A model generated the notes under the pieces. It was not told the DNA's origin. It worked only from the letters and a program-made list of their open reading frames with translations, and did not search any database. This document shows positions 50,680 to 62,400 of a stretch of DNA of 64,000 nucleotides, in pieces (the stretch's first letter is position 1; each line of letters starts with the position of its first letter). The position numbers and the translations under genes are program-made. Source of the stretch: Beggiatoa leptomitoformis (GTDB taxonomy: Bacteria > Pseudomonadota > Gammaproteobacteria > Beggiatoales > Beggiatoaceae); the NCBI RefSeq assembly GCF_001305575.3, contig NZ_CP012373.2:558001-622000 (forward strand), in the 5' to 3' direction.

Positions 50680-53600
50680 ATGCCAAAACGTACCGACATA
50701 AACAGTATTCTGATTATTGGCGCAGGCCCTATTATCATCGGGCAAGCCTGCGAGTTCGACTACTCAGGCGCGCAAGCCTGCAAAGCCCTGAGAGAAGAAG
50801 GGTATCGCGTGATTCTGGTCAACTCCAATCCCGCGACGATTATGACTGACCCTGATATGGCGGACGCAACGTATATTGAACCCATAGAATGGCAAACCGT
50901 TGCTAAAATCATTGAAAAAGAACGTCCTGATGCACTTTTACCCACAATGGGCGGACAAACAGCACTCAACTGCGCGTTAGACCTCTCTAAACAAGGTGTA
51001 TTAACAAAATTTAATGTCGAAATGATAGGCGCGAAAGAAGAAGCCATCGACAAAGCGGAAGACCGTGAAAAATTCCGTGATGCCATGAAAAAAATTGGCT
51101 TAGACACCCCGCGTTCTACCGTTGCCCATACGATGGAAGAAGCCTTTAGCGCGCAAATCACCGTTGGTTTTCCTACCGTTATTCGTCCTTCATTCACCCT
51201 TGGCGGCAGCGGGGGCGGGATTGCTTATAACCGTGAAGAATTCGTTACCATTTGTGAACGGGGTTTTGATTTATCCCCTGTGCATCAACTTTTGATTGAA
51301 GAATCTGCACTGGGTTGGAAAGAATACGAAATGGAAGTGGTGCGCGATAGCAAAGACAATTGCATTATCGTCTGCTCCATAGAAAACCTAGACCCCATGG
51401 GAATTCACACAGGCGACTCCATCACCGTTGCACCTATTCAAACCCTGACAGATAAAGAATATCAAATCATGCGCGACGCATCGCTTGCCGTGTTGCGTGA
51501 AATTGGCGTGGATACAGGCGGTTCTAATGTACAATTCGCCATTAACCCGTCCGATGGACGCATGATTATTATTGAAATGAATCCGCGCGTGTCCCGCTCC
51601 TCCGCGTTAGCATCCAAAGCCACAGGCTTTCCCATAGCCCGTGTTGCCGCAAAACTCGCTGTTGGCTACACCTTAGACGAACTGGCTAACGAAATCACAG
51701 GTGGTGCAACACCTGCCTCTTTTGAACCAACCATCGACTATGTTGTCACCAAAGTCCCCCGTTTCACCTTTGAAAAATTCCCCCAAGCTGAAGCCCTGCT
51801 CACAACCCAGATGAAATCTGTGGGCGAAGTGATGGCGATTGGACGGACTTTCCAAGAATCGCTACAAAAAGCCTTACGTGGCTTAGAAACAGGCATGTGT
51901 GGATTAGATGAACATTTAGACCCACAACTAGAACCCGATTCTAACGCCAGCAAAGACGTATTGCGCCACGAACTGCAAGAAGCAGGGCCTGAACGCCTGT
52001 GGTATGTCGCCGATGCATTCCGTGCAGGCTGGACACTAGAAGATGTACACGAATTTACCGCTATAGACCCATGGTTTCTAACTCAAATTGCCGATTTAAT
52101 TGAAGAAGAGGCAGAAGTTAAAGCCGAAGGTTTCGATTGCCTAACCGCAGAACGCCTGCGCGAACTCAAACGTAAAGGCTTTTCTGACAAACGTCTTGCG
52201 GTTCTAACGGGTACATCTGAACGGGACATACGCGAATTACGCCACAACAACAATGTTCGTCCTGTGTACAAACGTGTGGACTCCTGCGCTGCTGAATTTG
52301 CCGCGACCACCGCCTACATGTATTCAACCTATGAAGAAGAATGCGAAAGCAATCCGACCCAGCGGGAAAAAATCATGGTACTTGGTGGCGGGCCTAACCG
52401 CATCGGACAAGGAATTGAATTCGACTACTGTTGCGTGCAAGCCTCACTTGCCTTACGAGCCGATGGCTACGAAACCATCATGGTCAACTGCAATCCTGAA
52501 ACCGTTTCTACGGACTATGACACCTCTGACCGCTTGTATTTTGAACCCTTGACCTTAGAAGATGTTTTAGAAATTATTGCCGTCGAAAACCCCAAAGGCA
52601 TCATTGTTCAATACGGCGGACAAACCCCCTTAAAACTGGCGAAACCCCTAGAAGCGGCAGGCGCGCCCATTGTAGGCACAACCCCAGAATCCATTGATTT
52701 AGCTGAAGACCGTGAACGTTTTCAACAACTGGTCAATCAACTCAACCTCCGCCAACCGCCCAACCGTACAGCGCGTACACCAGAAGTTGCGTTAAAACTA
52801 GCAGATGAAATTGGTTATCCCCTTGTTGTGCGACCCTCCTATGTATTAGGGGGACGAGCGATGGAAATCGTTTATCATCCTGATGATTTAAAACGCTACA
52901 TGCAAACAGCCGTTTCCGTTTCTAACGACTCACCTGTATTGCTTGACCGCTTTTTAGATGAAGCGATAGAAGTTGATGTTGATGCGGTTTGTGATGGGGA
53001 ACATGTACTGATTGGCGGCATCATGGAACATATTGAAGAAGCGGGTGTACACTCTGGTGACTCCGCATGTTCCTTGCCCCCTTATGGCTTATCACCCATG
53101 CTACAAGACCAATTGCGCGTCCAAATGATCAGTATGGCAAAAGCCCTAAATGTGATAGGATTAGTCAACGCGCAGTTCGCTATTCAAAACCAAACCATAT
53201 ACGTGTTAGAAGTCAATCCACGCGCTTCTCGCACCGTACCGTTTGTCTCAAAAGCCACAGGTTTACCATTAGCAAGAATCGCCGCGCGTTGTATGGTAGG
53301 TCGTAAACTGGCTGATCAAGGTTTTACTCAAGAATGTATTCCATCCTATTACTCTGTGAAAGAAGCGGTTTTCCCGTTTGTAAAATTCGCAGGCGTTGAC
53401 CCATTACTTGGGCCTGAAATGAAATCAACAGGCGAAGTAATGGGAGTTGGGCGCAGTTTTGGTGAAGCCTTTGCAAAATCCCAATTGGCAGCAGGTCTGA
53501 ACTTACCCCGTTCAGGACGAGCTTTTATCAGCGTGAGAGAGACAGACAAACAGTCTGCGGTTGATGTCAGTCGGGATTTATTAGCATTAGGGTTTGAAAT

Positions 53601-53925
53601 TGTAGCGACACGTGGGACAGCCAAAGCACTTCGCGATGCTGGCGTGTCCTGCACCGTTGTAAATAAGGTAATTGAAGGCCGACCCCACATTGTGGATAGT
53701 ATTAAAAACGAAGAAATCAGCCTGATTATCAACACAACAGAGGGTAAACAAGCCATATCCGATTCGTTTACAATTCGTCGTACCGCCTTGCAACACAAAG
53801 TCACCTACACGACGACAATGGCAGGCGCAAGAGCAATGGTGCTGGCGTTAAAAGTCAACCAATCAGGAGAAGTGAATCGTTTACAAGATTTACATAAGGA
53901 ACTTAAACAAGGTACAGTGATATGA
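50680..53925 (+). CDS. carB: Carbamoyl phosphate synthase large subunit
   Basis: The 1081-residue protein (E. coli 1073) has two ATP-grasp halves, each with a pre-ATP-grasp fold: [21 protein letters not shown] and [19 protein letters not shown]. Key segments are [15 protein letters not shown] and [18 protein letters not shown] in the first half and [11 protein letters not shown] and [17 protein letters not shown] in the second. A C-terminal MGS-like allosteric domain ([13 protein letters not shown]) binds UMP or ornithine-type effectors. It makes carbamoyl phosphate for arginine and pyrimidines together with CarA. greA overlaps its stop codon by 4 bp. Confidence 0.98.
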   Translation: MPKRTDINSILIIGAGPIIIGQACEFDYSGAQACKALREEGYRVILVNSNPATIMTDPDMADATYIEPIEWQTVAKIIEKERPDALLPTMGGQTALNCALDLSKQGVLTKFNVEMIGAKEEAIDKAEDREKFRDAMKKIGLDTPRSTVAHTMEEAFSAQITVGFPTVIRPSFTLGGSGGGIAYNREEFVTICERGFDLSPVHQLLIEESALGWKEYEMEVVRDSKDNCIIVCSIENLDPMGIHTGDSITVAPIQTLTDKEYQIMRDASLAVLREIGVDTGGSNVQFAINPSDGRMIIIEMNPRVSRSSALASKATGFPIARVAAKLAVGYTLDELANEITGGATPASFEPTIDYVVTKVPRFTFEKFPQAEALLTTQMKSVGEVMAIGRTFQESLQKALRGLETGMCGLDEHLDPQLEPDSNASKDVLRHELQEAGPERLWYVADAFRAGWTLEDVHEFTAIDPWFLTQIADLIEEEAEVKAEGFDCLTAERLRELKRKGFSDKRLAVLTGTSERDIRELRHNNNVRPVYKRVDSCAAEFAATTAYMYSTYEEECESNPTQREKIMVLGGGPNRIGQGIEFDYCCVQASLALRADGYETIMVNCNPETVSTDYDTSDRLYFEPLTLEDVLEIIAVENPKGIIVQYGGQTPLKLAKPLEAAGAPIVGTTPESIDLAEDRERFQQLVNQLNLRQPPNRTARTPEVALKLADEIGYPLVVRPSYVLGGRAMEIVYHPDDLKRYMQTAVSVSNDSPVLLDRFLDEAIEVDVDAVCDGEHVLIGGIMEHIEEAGVHSGDSACSLPPYGLSPMLQDQLRVQMISMAKALNVIGLVNAQFAIQNQTIYVLEVNPRASRTVPFVSKATGLPLARIAARCMVGRKLADQGFTQECIPSYYSVKEAVFPFVKFAGVDPLLGPEMKSTGEVMGVGRSFGEAFAKSQLAAGLNLPRSGRAFISVRETDKQSAVDVSRDLLALGFEIVATRGTAKALRDAGVSCTVVNKVIEGRPHIVDSIKNEEISLIINTTEGKQAISDSFTIRRTALQHKVTYTTTMAGARAMVLALKVNQSGEVNRLQDLHKELKQGTVI

Positions 53926-54398
53926 ATAAGTCACCCATGACTGTTCAGGGCGCACAAAAACTGCGCGATGAATTACAGGCGCTAAAATCAGTCGCACGTC
54001 CTAACGTGATACAAGCCATTGCAGAAGCGCGAGCATTAGGCGATTTAAAAGAAAATGCCGAATATCATGCCGCACGTGAGCAACAAAGTTTCATAGAAGG
54101 ACGAATTGCTGAGTTAGAGGGAAAATTGTCTAATGCAGAAATTATCGATGTCACCAAATTAAATGCGGGTGGCAAAATCGTTTTTGGGTCAACCGTTGAT
54201 TTGTTAAATATTGAAACGGATGAAGAAGTGAGTTACCAAATTGTCGGTGATGATGAAGCGGACATTAAAGCCAGCCGTATTTCAATCAGTTCTCCAATCG
54301 CCCGCGCTTTAATTGGTAAAATAGAAGGTGATGTTGCCATTGTGCAAGCACCTAGCGGGAAGAAAGAGTATGAAATTGTTGCGGTAAAATATATTTAG
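53922..54398 (+). CDS. greA: Transcription elongation factor GreA
   Basis: The 158-residue protein is full-length Gre[41 protein letters not shown] with the acidic tip residues of the coiled coil, and the C-terminal FKBP-like domain ending [10 protein letters not shown]. It rescues backtracked RNA polymerase by stimulating transcript cleavage. The start codon overlaps the carB stop codon (ATGA). The carAB-greA order is common in gammaproteobacteria. Two hairpins follow. Confidence 0.97.
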   Translation: MNKSPMTVQGAQKLRDELQALKSVARPNVIQAIAEARALGDLKENAEYHAAREQQSFIEGRIAELEGKLSNAEIIDVTKLNAGGKIVFGSTVDLLNIETDEEVSYQIVGDDEADIKASRISISSPIARALIGKIEGDVAIVQAPSGKKEYEIVAVKYI

Positions 54399-54402
54399 CT
54401 CT

Positions 54403-54438
54403 TAAGGGCGCGTTCAGCATAACTGACGCGCCCTTAAT
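54403..54438 (+). terminator. First hairpin after greA
   Basis: TTAAGGGCGCGT and ACGCGCCCTTAA form a perfect 12-bp GC-rich stem directly after the stop codon. The following sequence (TACTTTGC) gives only a weak T-tract. Confidence 0.8.
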
Positions 54439-54471
54439 ACTTTGCGCGCTCTGAATAGTTTGGGTGATAAA

Positions 54472-54506
54472 AAACCCCCATTTGCTTAATGTAAATGGGG
54501 GTTTTG
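54472..54506 (+). terminator. Second hairpin after greA, intrinsic terminator
   Basis: AAAACCCCCATTT and AAATGGGGGTTTT form a perfect 13-bp stem over a 9-nt loop ending in a T-tract (TTTTGTTTTGG). Together with the previous hairpin it insulates the carAB-greA operon. The remaining ~195 bp to the next gene show no further feature. Confidence 0.9.
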
Positions 54507-54700
54507 TTTTGGTATTTATTCACAGTCTAAACAAGCATATATAGCAACAGCACTATAAAAAGATTAAATAGAATATCAATAAAAAGAACTCATCAATAGA
54601 ACAATTTGCTCATTACCAAGCTCCGCTTGCTGAGTACAAGCGGACTTAAGCGTGGGGCGTTAAAGAAATTTATCCATTTTTAAAAAAATTATCCTATAGG

Positions 54701-55852
54701 CTAATTTTTCCCCACATATTGCAGACGATAGATTAACCCCGCGCGGTCATCAGAGATTAATAACGAACCATCGGCTAATTGGGCGATGTCCACAGGTCTG
54801 CCCCATGCTTTTTTCTCTGAGTCTAACCATCCTGTTATAAAATCTTGTGTATTGATAACCTTGCCTTGTTCATCAAATTGCACCCGCACAACTTTATACC
54901 CCGCAGGATCGGCAGGATTACGATTCCATGAACCATGTTGTGCAACCAATGCACTGGTTTGATAGTTTTTTGGGTAATTTTTACCCCGAATAAAGTGAAT
55001 ACCTAATGGTGCTGCATGTGCATCAAACGCAACAATCGGCGCGGTCATCGTGCTTGGCATGGGTGGTTGACGTTTTTTTGAATCAGGATAGGGCGTGTTA
55101 TTTACACCCCAAACATAAGGATAACCAAAGTGTAAACCCGCTTGTGGGGCGTGATTTAATTCGCAAGGGGGTATCAAATCGCCCAAATTATCTGCGCCAT
55201 TATCCGTAAAATACAACTCTCCACTTATCGGATGAAAATCAAATCCAACAGAATTACGGATACCCCGTGCAAAAACCGCCATTTGCGCATTGCTCGTGCT
55301 TACGTCTAAACGAATAATCGTGCCTTCTATTCCCTGCACATCACAAATATTGCAGGGCGCGCCAACGGCAACATAAAGATAACCTGTCGGGCTAAATTTC
55401 GCATATCGCCACCCATGCCAACGCTTATCGGGTAAGGCATTAAAAATAATGTTAGATTTTAAATGTGATTGAGGACTGAGGGCTGTTAATTGGTTTGCGG
55501 AAATTTGTCTAATTTGGTGTTGTTCAACAATGTATAAATCACCCGTTTGAGGATGCACTGCAACGCCGTTTGGTGAATTTAAATCGGTGAGTAAGGGAAT
55601 AACTACATCACTTTTAAAGTCTTTATTTACATCTAAAATGGCGTGAATAGTATTCCCGCTACGTGAACCGACATAAACTGTACCCGTTTTCTCATCAACG
55701 GCTAAAGAACGGGCTTCAGGCACTTCTGCATAAATAGATAATTGAAAATCAGCGGGAATTTGTAATTGTTTAATCAGTAATTCTGGACTAGTCGCGTGGC
55801 TAATTTGGGCAAAAAAGAGGAGGGAGAATAAACTATAAACTGAATAACGCAT
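54701..55852 (-). CDS. Secreted PQQ-type sugar (sorbosone/glucose) dehydrogenase-like protein
   Basis: The 383-residue precursor has a signal peptide (YSVYSLFSLLFFAQISHA). A six-bladed beta-propeller follows: PADFQLSIYAEVPEARSLAV, GVAVHPQTGDLYIVEQ, WRYAKFSPTGYLYVAVGAPC, FARGIRNSVGFDFHP, YFTDNGADNLGD and VAQHGSWNRNPADPAGYKVVRV. It belongs to the soluble aldose/sorbosone dehydrogenase family, where PQQ is the usual cofactor. PQQ dependence is inferred, and many members have unknown substrates. It is a single gene. Confidence 0.85.
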   Translation of the reverse strand: MRYSVYSLFSLLFFAQISHATSPELLIKQLQIPADFQLSIYAEVPEARSLAVDEKTGTVYVGSRSGNTIHAILDVNKDFKSDVVIPLLTDLNSPNGVAVHPQTGDLYIVEQHQIRQISANQLTALSPQSHLKSNIIFNALPDKRWHGWRYAKFSPTGYLYVAVGAPCNICDVQGIEGTIIRLDVSTSNAQMAVFARGIRNSVGFDFHPISGELYFTDNGADNLGDLIPPCELNHAPQAGLHFGYPYVWGVNNTPYPDSKKRQPPMPSTMTAPIVAFDAHAAPLGIHFIRGKNYPKNYQTSALVAQHGSWNRNPADPAGYKVVRVQFDEQGKVINTQDFITGWLDSEKKAWGRPVDIAQLADGSLLISDDRAGLIYRLQYVGKN

Positions 55853-55956
55853 ATTTTAACCTCGGGGTAAATATAGATAAAATAATCAGCCCATCATTTA
55901 CTTGTTGATGACGGGCATTAAGCAGTGGTTAAATTTTGCAATTTGACAAATCTTTC

Positions 55957-56002
55957 AATTCTAAATAACTCAGATAATCCTGTAAGTCCTGATTCAGATA
56001 AT
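55957..56002. repeat. Copy of dispersed CTGATTCAGATAAT-type repeat
   Basis: The stretch contains AACTCAGATAATCCTGTAAGTCCTGATTCAGATAAT, an approximate repeat of (T/C)CAGATAATCCTG. It resembles the copies at 12301-12331 and 36734-36818. It lies in the 167-bp gap downstream of a lipoprotein gene. Confidence 0.4.
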
Positions 56003-56019
56003 TATTTTACACAGAAGCC

Positions 56020-56334
56020 TTAAAAAATCCGTTCAAAACGCGTGCGAGTTATTACATGACACTCTTCGGCCGTTTTCTCATGAGTTTCTAGACATTGTTG
56101 CTCAAAGGCTTGCGCATCAGCTCGAGCTTTCTCTACGGCTTTACGTGTTGCCTCTGCCTGAACGCGGGTTTCTGCATTAATCGCTTCCTGACGGTTAAAG
56201 CGTTCAATGGTTATTTGGCGTTCTGTTTCGCTCATCGTTTCCCACTGTTTCTCAGGCACACCATAAACCGCCTGCGAAATACCACATGCGCTAAGACAAT
56301 ATAATAAAAAAACGATACTGATAAATTTAAACAT
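56020..56334 (-). CDS. Small hypothetical lipoprotein
   Basis: The 104-residue precursor has a lipoprotein signal with lipobox LSAC and a mature part of about 85 residues dominated by one long charged helix (QWETMSETERQITIERFN onward), with two further cysteines. No family is recognised. It begins 6 bp after coq7 ends on the same strand, so they are probably cotranscribed, but a role in ubiquinone synthesis is not implied. Confidence 0.75.
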   Translation of the reverse strand: MFKFISIVFLLYCLSACGISQAVYGVPEKQWETMSETERQITIERFNRQEAINAETRVQAEATRKAVEKARADAQAFEQQCLETHEKTAEECHVITRTRFERIF

Positions 56335-56340
56335 TGCCCT

Positions 56341-56982
56341 TTATATCCAATATGCGGTTGTCGTCATGATTTTTGCCGTTGCTTGCATTGCAATCTGTAC
56401 AGGCATAGGCAATGGAACGCCGCCTGCCTCTAATGCAATGGTTGCGTGATGCGCTTCATCCTGTTTCATCTGCTCTAAAATAGCCCGACTTTTTTGATCT
56501 TCTATGGGCAGTGTTTGCAAATGCGTTTCTAAATGCGCAATCACCTGTTTTTCCGTTTCTGCAACAAACCCTAAACTCCATTTATCCCCCACAAAACCCG
56601 CTAACGCACCCATCGCAAATGACCCCGTGTACCACACAGGATTCAACACGCTCGTCCGTCCGCCTAATGCCTGAATCCGCTTTTCACACCACAATAGATG
56701 GTCATTTTCCTCAATAGCTGACTGGTGCATACTGTCACGAACCCGCGAATCATGCGCTGTTAAAGCCTGCCCCTGATACAGGGCTTGTGCAGCAACTTCC
56801 CCTGCATGATTAACCCGCATCAGGCGAATAGATAACTGTTTATCGGCATCACTCAAACTATTATCTTCAATATTTTTGGCTGGATTTTTACGATTTGTTC
56901 CCTGTGGTTCAGCAAAAATCGTCCGTAATCCTCTATCAAAGCTACTAATCAATTTATCTAGTTGAGAAAGTTGTGGTTTCAT
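56341..56982 (-). CDS. coq7: 2-polyprenyl-3-methyl-6-methoxy-1,4-benzoquinone monooxygenase
   Basis: The 213-residue protein has the diiron ligand motifs of Coq7: MRVNHAGEVAAQALYQGQ, EENDHLLWCE, AETEKQVIAHLETHL and MKQDEAHHATIALEAGG. It hydroxylates demethoxyubiquinone in the penultimate region of ubiquinone synthesis at the membrane and needs oxygen. Length is normal for proteobacterial Coq7. A small lipoprotein gene follows after 6 bp. Confidence 0.95.
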   Translation of the reverse strand: MKPQLSQLDKLISSFDRGLRTIFAEPQGTNRKNPAKNIEDNSLSDADKQLSIRLMRVNHAGEVAAQALYQGQALTAHDSRVRDSMHQSAIEENDHLLWCEKRIQALGGRTSVLNPVWYTGSFAMGALAGFVGDKWSLGFVAETEKQVIAHLETHLQTLPIEDQKSRAILEQMKQDEAHHATIALEAGGVPLPMPVQIAMQATAKIMTTTAYWI

Positions 56983-57304
56983 GCTGGGTTACTCGCTTGA
57001 TTTAAAAAATATTAAAAGGTTAAATTTTGTCTGAAAATTCTGTTTCAAACAATGACTACCCGCTGTTTAATTCTACACCGAGGGCAACTATGGCGTATTA
57101 AAAATATACGATTGAACATTTCAGTTATAACGATATAATAAAAAGTTTTTAGCCTTTCTCAGGAATTTATTACAAGACTCTATAAATCCCCCCTGTCATC
57201 AGGTCTTTACCAAGACTGACTTAAAATGGAGAGAGTATTATTGTAATAAGTTCTTATCGTTATAATGGCTGTCTTCTGCTTTTTTGATGGGGAGGTATTT
57301 CGTG
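56983..57304. other. Divergent intergenic region between coq7 and speD
   Basis: This 322-bp A+T-rich stretch carries promoters for both genes. I found no strong hairpin, repeat or small gene in it. Confidence 0.35.
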
Positions 57305-58111
57305 ATGGAAGACAAAATTGCACTGCATGGTTTTAATAACCTGACCAAAAGTCTGAGTTTTAACATTTATGATATTTGTTACACTCAGCGACCTGCCGAG
57401 CGAGAAGAATTTCTCGCATACACAAACGAAATGTGTAGCGCGCAAAAGTTAGAAACCATTCTTTCTGATGTTTGCAATATTATTGGCGCGCATGTTCTCA
57501 GCGTATCTACTCAAGATTATGACCCTATGGGCGCAAGTGCAACTTTTTTGATTGCTGAAGAACCCGTTTCTTGTCCCGCAACGTTAAAACGGCCTGAACA
57601 AACCAAGCTAAAAAGCAATAACCCCTTTTTAGTCGCACATTTAGATAAAAGCCATCTGGCCGCACATACTTATCCAGAAGGCAGTTCTAAAACGGGTGTG
57701 TCCACCTTTCGTGTTGATATTGACATTGCTACTTGTGGGCATATTTCCCCCTTAAAAGCATTGAATTATCTGTTACATGCGTTTGATTCTGATGTTGTAT
57801 CTGTTGACTATCGCGTGCGTGGATTTACCCGTGATGTTCGTGGCAGAAAACATTTTATCGACCATAAAATTTATTCCATTCAGGAATTTATTGCGCCAGA
57901 TATTTTACAACGTTATCAAACGGTTGATATTAACGTTTATCAAGAAAATCTTTTTCATACTAAAATGCTCTTAAAAGATGTCAAACTCAGTGACTATCTC
58001 TTTGGTATGAAAGACGAAAACTGGAGTGAAACCGAGCGTCGGCGTGTGACTACGCTGTTGCACCAAGAAATGACAGAAATTTTCTACGGTAAAAATATTT
58101 TTCACGCTTAG
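57305..58111 (+). CDS. speD: S-adenosylmethionine decarboxylase proenzyme
   Basis: The 268-residue proenzyme is of the E. coli type (264 residues). The self-cleavage site is in LDKSHLAAHTYPE, where cutting between Lys115 and Ser116 turns the serine into the pyruvoyl cofactor. Other conserved parts are ALHGFNNLTKSLSFNIYDI, DIDIATCGHISPLKALNYL and FTRDVRGRKHFIDH. It makes decarboxylated SAM, the aminopropyl donor for speE 0.1 kb downstream. I use ATG 57305, nine bases after GGGGAGG; an upstream ATG or TTG would place that site inside the gene. Confidence 0.96.
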   Translation: MEDKIALHGFNNLTKSLSFNIYDICYTQRPAEREEFLAYTNEMCSAQKLETILSDVCNIIGAHVLSVSTQDYDPMGASATFLIAEEPVSCPATLKRPEQTKLKSNNPFLVAHLDKSHLAAHTYPEGSSKTGVSTFRVDIDIATCGHISPLKALNYLLHAFDSDVVSVDYRVRGFTRDVRGRKHFIDHKIYSIQEFIAPDILQRYQTVDINVYQENLFHTKMLLKDVKLSDYLFGMKDENWSETERRRVTTLLHQEMTEIFYGKNIFHA

Positions 58112-58135
58112 TTTTCACCTTTTCGTCATCAAATA

Positions 58136-58189
58136 GGTCGAGTTTTCGTGTTATAGAGCAACAAACTCTATTCACTGCAAAACTCGACC
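58136..58189 (+). terminator. Hairpin between speD and speE
   Basis: GGTCGAGTTTT and AAAACTCGACC form a perfect 11-bp stem with a long 32-nt loop, followed by TTCATTTTC. It may terminate part of the transcription or set the ratio of the two enzymes. Confidence 0.65.
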
Positions 58190-58226
58190 TTCATTTTCTG
58201 GGGCTTGCTCTCCCAAAAGGAATATT

Positions 58227-59117
58227 ATGTCCGTTGATATTACTCATGATTTTTATAATGGTTGGTACTTAGAACGCAGCCGTGGCTGGGCGTTAGGACT
58301 GGCGTTAGAAAATAAGCTGTTCGAAAAGCAATCGGCTTACCAAAAAATCACTGTTTATCAAACACAAACTTTTGGTAAATTGCTGTTATTAGATGATATT
58401 ATCATGGTAACGGAACGTGACGAATTTATCTATCATGAGATGATGGCGCATGTACCGCTTAATGTACATCCGAATCCTGAACGGGTTTTAGTCATTGGGG
58501 GTGGCGATGGTGGTACAATCCGCGAAATCGTGAAACATCCTACGGTTAAAGAAGCGGTTTTGGTAGAAATTGATATTGATGTCATTAACACTGCGCGTGA
58601 ATATTTTCCAACCATTGGCAGTGAGTTTGATAATCCACGTGTAAAAGTATTGGCAGAAGATGGGGTTGCTTATATTCGCAATAATCAAAATTACTTTGAT
58701 GTGATTATGATTGATTCCTCCGACCCGATAGGTTTTGCAGAAGGCTTGTTTCAAGCCGATTTTTACCGCGATGTGTATAACGCCCTAAAACCCGATGGTA
58801 TTATGACAAATCAAACAGATAGCCCGTTATTGTCACCCATGATTGTGGAAAAAACTTATAGTGAAATGCAAAAAGTTTTCCAGCATTTGTTTATGTATCA
58901 AGGCTATTGTTTAACTTATCCCGGCGGATATTGGACATTTGGTTTTGCTTCTAAACGCTATCATCCATTAAACGATTTTGACCCAAAACATGCCCAAGCT
59001 AAAGGGTTAAAAACTAAGCATTACAATACTAAATTACACAATGGCGCATTTTATTTACCCAACTTTGCGCTAGCGACACTACCAGCGGGGTGTGAACAGA
59101 AAAACTGGAGCGAATAG
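58227..59117 (+). CDS. speE: Spermidine synthase
   Basis: The 296-residue aminopropyltransferase has the polyamine-synthase signatures LLLDDIIMVTERDEFIYHEMMAH, VLVIGGGDGGTIREI, VEIDIDVINTAREYFPTIG and MIDSSDPIGFAEGLF. It transfers the aminopropyl group from decarboxylated SAM to putrescine, giving spermidine and methylthioadenosine. Methylthioadenosine is a likely substrate of mtaD at 33.8 kb. AAAGGAA precedes the start. It forms a unit with speD. Confidence 0.96.
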   Translation: MSVDITHDFYNGWYLERSRGWALGLALENKLFEKQSAYQKITVYQTQTFGKLLLLDDIIMVTERDEFIYHEMMAHVPLNVHPNPERVLVIGGGDGGTIREIVKHPTVKEAVLVEIDIDVINTAREYFPTIGSEFDNPRVKVLAEDGVAYIRNNQNYFDVIMIDSSDPIGFAEGLFQADFYRDVYNALKPDGIMTNQTDSPLLSPMIVEKTYSEMQKVFQHLFMYQGYCLTYPGGYWTFGFASKRYHPLNDFDPKHAQAKGLKTKHYNTKLHNGAFYLPNFALATLPAGCEQKNWSE

Positions 59118-59146
59118 AAGTCTGTTATTGCTTGTTTTTTTCCTAA

Positions 59147-59200
59147 GTCTCCATAAACGGTGGTGGTTTTGTCCGCTCGTGGTTTACGGAGACATCTTTT
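59147..59200 (+). terminator. Terminator after speE
   Basis: GTCTCCATAAAC and GTTTACGGAGAC pair at 11 of 12 positions over a 23-nt loop and are followed by ATCTTTTT. It lies 30 bp after the speE stop codon. The rest of the 374-bp gap to the next gene shows no other feature. Confidence 0.75.
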
Positions 59201-59491
59201 TAAATGCTTTGTAACCCCCTCTAATCGTCATCTCAACAGTGTTAATTTACAAGCGGTCTATCAAGCGTTAAAGAGAAATTTATTATTTTTTAACAAAACG
59301 TTAAATGTGCTATAGCAATATACCTTATATCTCAAGTCAACGATTCAAGCGTACAATATCATGAGATTCCTTAATTAGTTGAAGTGAATTAAGGAACGTT
59401 TTAATCAGTTTTTATGGTGTAAAAAGTCATTAAGATAAGCGTATGATAATGCTTCTTAAAAAACGCATACCAACAACGAGAGCAATAATAT

Positions 59492-62400
59492 ATGAATAGC
59501 AAGCGTTTATTCATTCTGCTGGTTGTTTTGAATAGTTTATTAACCGCCTCGCCTTCATGGGCGGTGTTTGATTCTGCTAAATTCAACCAGTCATCTAATC
59601 CCCTAGCCATCAGTCGTATTACCCCTACAGGTGAAGATGTAGAGGCAGAGCGGCAAATTGTTTTCCAATTTAATCAACCTGTTGTTCCTATCGGTAAAAT
59701 GGAACGCACAGCCGCTGAAATTCCGATTAGTATTCAACCTGAAGTAAAATGTGAGTGGCGATGGGTAGATACATCAGCTTTAGCCTGCCAGTTGCGGGAT
59801 GAAGACCGTTTAAAATCGGCAACCCGTTATCGAGTTGTGATGGAACCCGGTATTAAAACAGAAGATGGACGCACGATTGCGCAAGCCATTAAACATGAGT
59901 TTATTACGCAGCGTCCGCGTGTTTCTTATGCTTCTTTTAACACATGGAAAGGGCCGGGTACGCCGCAAATACGTGTCAGTTTTAACCAAGCGGTGACTAA
60001 AGCCTCTGTAGAAAGCAGTCTGCACATTCGCAAGCCAAATGGTCAACGAGTTGCGCTGGATGTCTTACCTATCGGGAAAGAACAATATGATTATGATGAA
60101 CAAGAAGCAGAAAAGGGTGAACCTAGCACGATTCCTGACAGTGCGCGTGCTTGGATTGTTGTTCCCAAACAATTACTGGGTTTAGACACGACACACGAGC
60201 TGTGGGTAACAGAAGGCTTGGTTTCTGGAACTGGTGGTTCTGAGAAGGGAATTGAAAATCAGGTTGTTACTAATTTTGATACGTATCCCGAATTCCGTTT
60301 TTTAGGCGTATCTTGTCCTGCATTAAATGGTGAAGAGGTCTTTATTGCCGTTGGTGACCCTTTAAATAAAAATAACCGTTGCAACCCATTACGCCAAGTA
60401 GCCCTGACTTTTTCTAGCCCTGTTAGTAATGCAACCGTTAAACAAAACTTACTTCTGACACCCGATTTAGCAGGTGGTCGTACTGATTATGACCCTTGGG
60501 ATAAAGTCTCTGACCATAGTCAGCTAAATGATAGTCACACAAAAGGGAATACTTATAGAGTTTGGCTACCCGAATTATTAAAAGCTTATGAAACTTATAA
60601 GGTAGCTATTCTTAATCCTAATACGTTTAAAGATGAATTTGGTCGCACGCTACCTGTTGCGGTCAACACGCAGTTTGCGACGGACAATCGCGCCCCTAAT
60701 TTTGTTTTCGAGTATGAACATTCTGTCTTAGAAAGTGGTATTACGGACAGTGAATTACCGATGTATGTTACCAATCTACAAAAAGTTGCCATTAAATATA
60801 ATGTATTGACAGCACAAGGTTGGTCAGCAATTCAAGAAAAAGTCACCCCCTTACCCGCCCTTAAGAATATTGCCGTTAAAATGCCTGTGGGTGTACGGCA
60901 ATTGCTCAATGGTAAATCGGGCATTGTTCAAGGACATTACATTACTACACCAGATACTCATGAGGGTGGAAATGAATGGAGCAACTGGTTTTTCAGCCAA
61001 GTTACCCCGTATCATGTCCAAGTTAAACTTGGACATTACAATACGTTAGTTTGGGTAACTGATTTTGCGACAGGTAAACCCGTTGCAGATGCGCAAGTTA
61101 GTTTATATTTAGACAATTATGTTGCTAAAGATAAATTACCCGATTCGCTAGCGACAGTAACAACGAATGAAGATGGTATTGCACAGTTTGACGGCCGTGA
61201 AAAACTAGACCCTGAATTAAAGCATAATTATGTCTATGACCCTACAGAACAACGCTTTTTTGTACATGTTCAAAAAGGAGAAGATTTTGCCGTCTTACCG
61301 TTAGACAATAATTATGTTGTAGAAATGTATCAGTTATCATCTGACTACTCTGTTTATTCCTACCCACGCCAACAATATGCCTATATTCGTGCATGGGGGA
61401 TGACCGCTCAAGGGGTTTATAAGGCAGGTGATACGATTCAATACAAACTTTATGTCCGTAATCAAGGCAATAACAAACTAGAGCCTGCTCCTAAAGGAAC
61501 TTATAAATTAGAAGTTTATGACCCAACGGGTAAAGTTGTACAAGAAGTATCTGATATTCAACTCTCCGATTTTGGTGCATATCAAGGCGAGCTTACCGTA
61601 CCCAAAACGGGCGCAGTGGGTTGGTATCGTTTTGAACTCAGTGCAGATTATTACACAGGTAATACATGGTCACCCATGCGGGTGCTGGTCAGCGACTTTA
61701 CTCCCTCATCTTTTCGTGTCAAAACGAATTTGAATGGTGATTTATTCCATCTAGGCGATACGATTACGGTTGACACACAAGCCATGCTACACGCAGGCGG
61801 TGCGTATGGTGACGCACAAACCCAAGTTGTTGCCACTTTAAGTCAAGGCTATTTTGTACCTGCAAGCCCCGTTGCTAAAGGGTTTCAATTTGATACTTAC
61901 TTAGACGAAGTCAACGATGAAACACTTTTCCAAACAGAAAGTAAAGTGAATGAAAAAGGGGAACTACAAACCCAAATCCCGCTAAAAGATACCAAAGTGT
62001 TATATGGCACATTACATATTGAAAGTGCCGTGCGTGATGATCGGGGCAAAGACGTTGCAAGCAGTAGTACCGCTGTTTATGTTGGACGGGATAGATTTGT
62101 TGGTTTAAAAACCGAAGGATGGCTACTGAATTCGGGTAAAGAAAATATTATTAATACCCTTGTCGTTGATGAACGTGGCAACCCCATCGCGGGCGCGCCT
62201 GTATTAGTGACTATTGAGCGACAAGATACTAAAGCCGCACGGGTAAAAGGTGCAGGTAATGCCTATTTAACCCAATACGAAACCGTTTGGGTAGAAACCA
62301 ATCGTTGCGAACTAGCCGCAACAACAGAACCTGTTGCTTGTCGGTTTACCCCACCAAATGCTGGCGTTTACCGTCTCATTGCCACAATTAAAGACACTAA

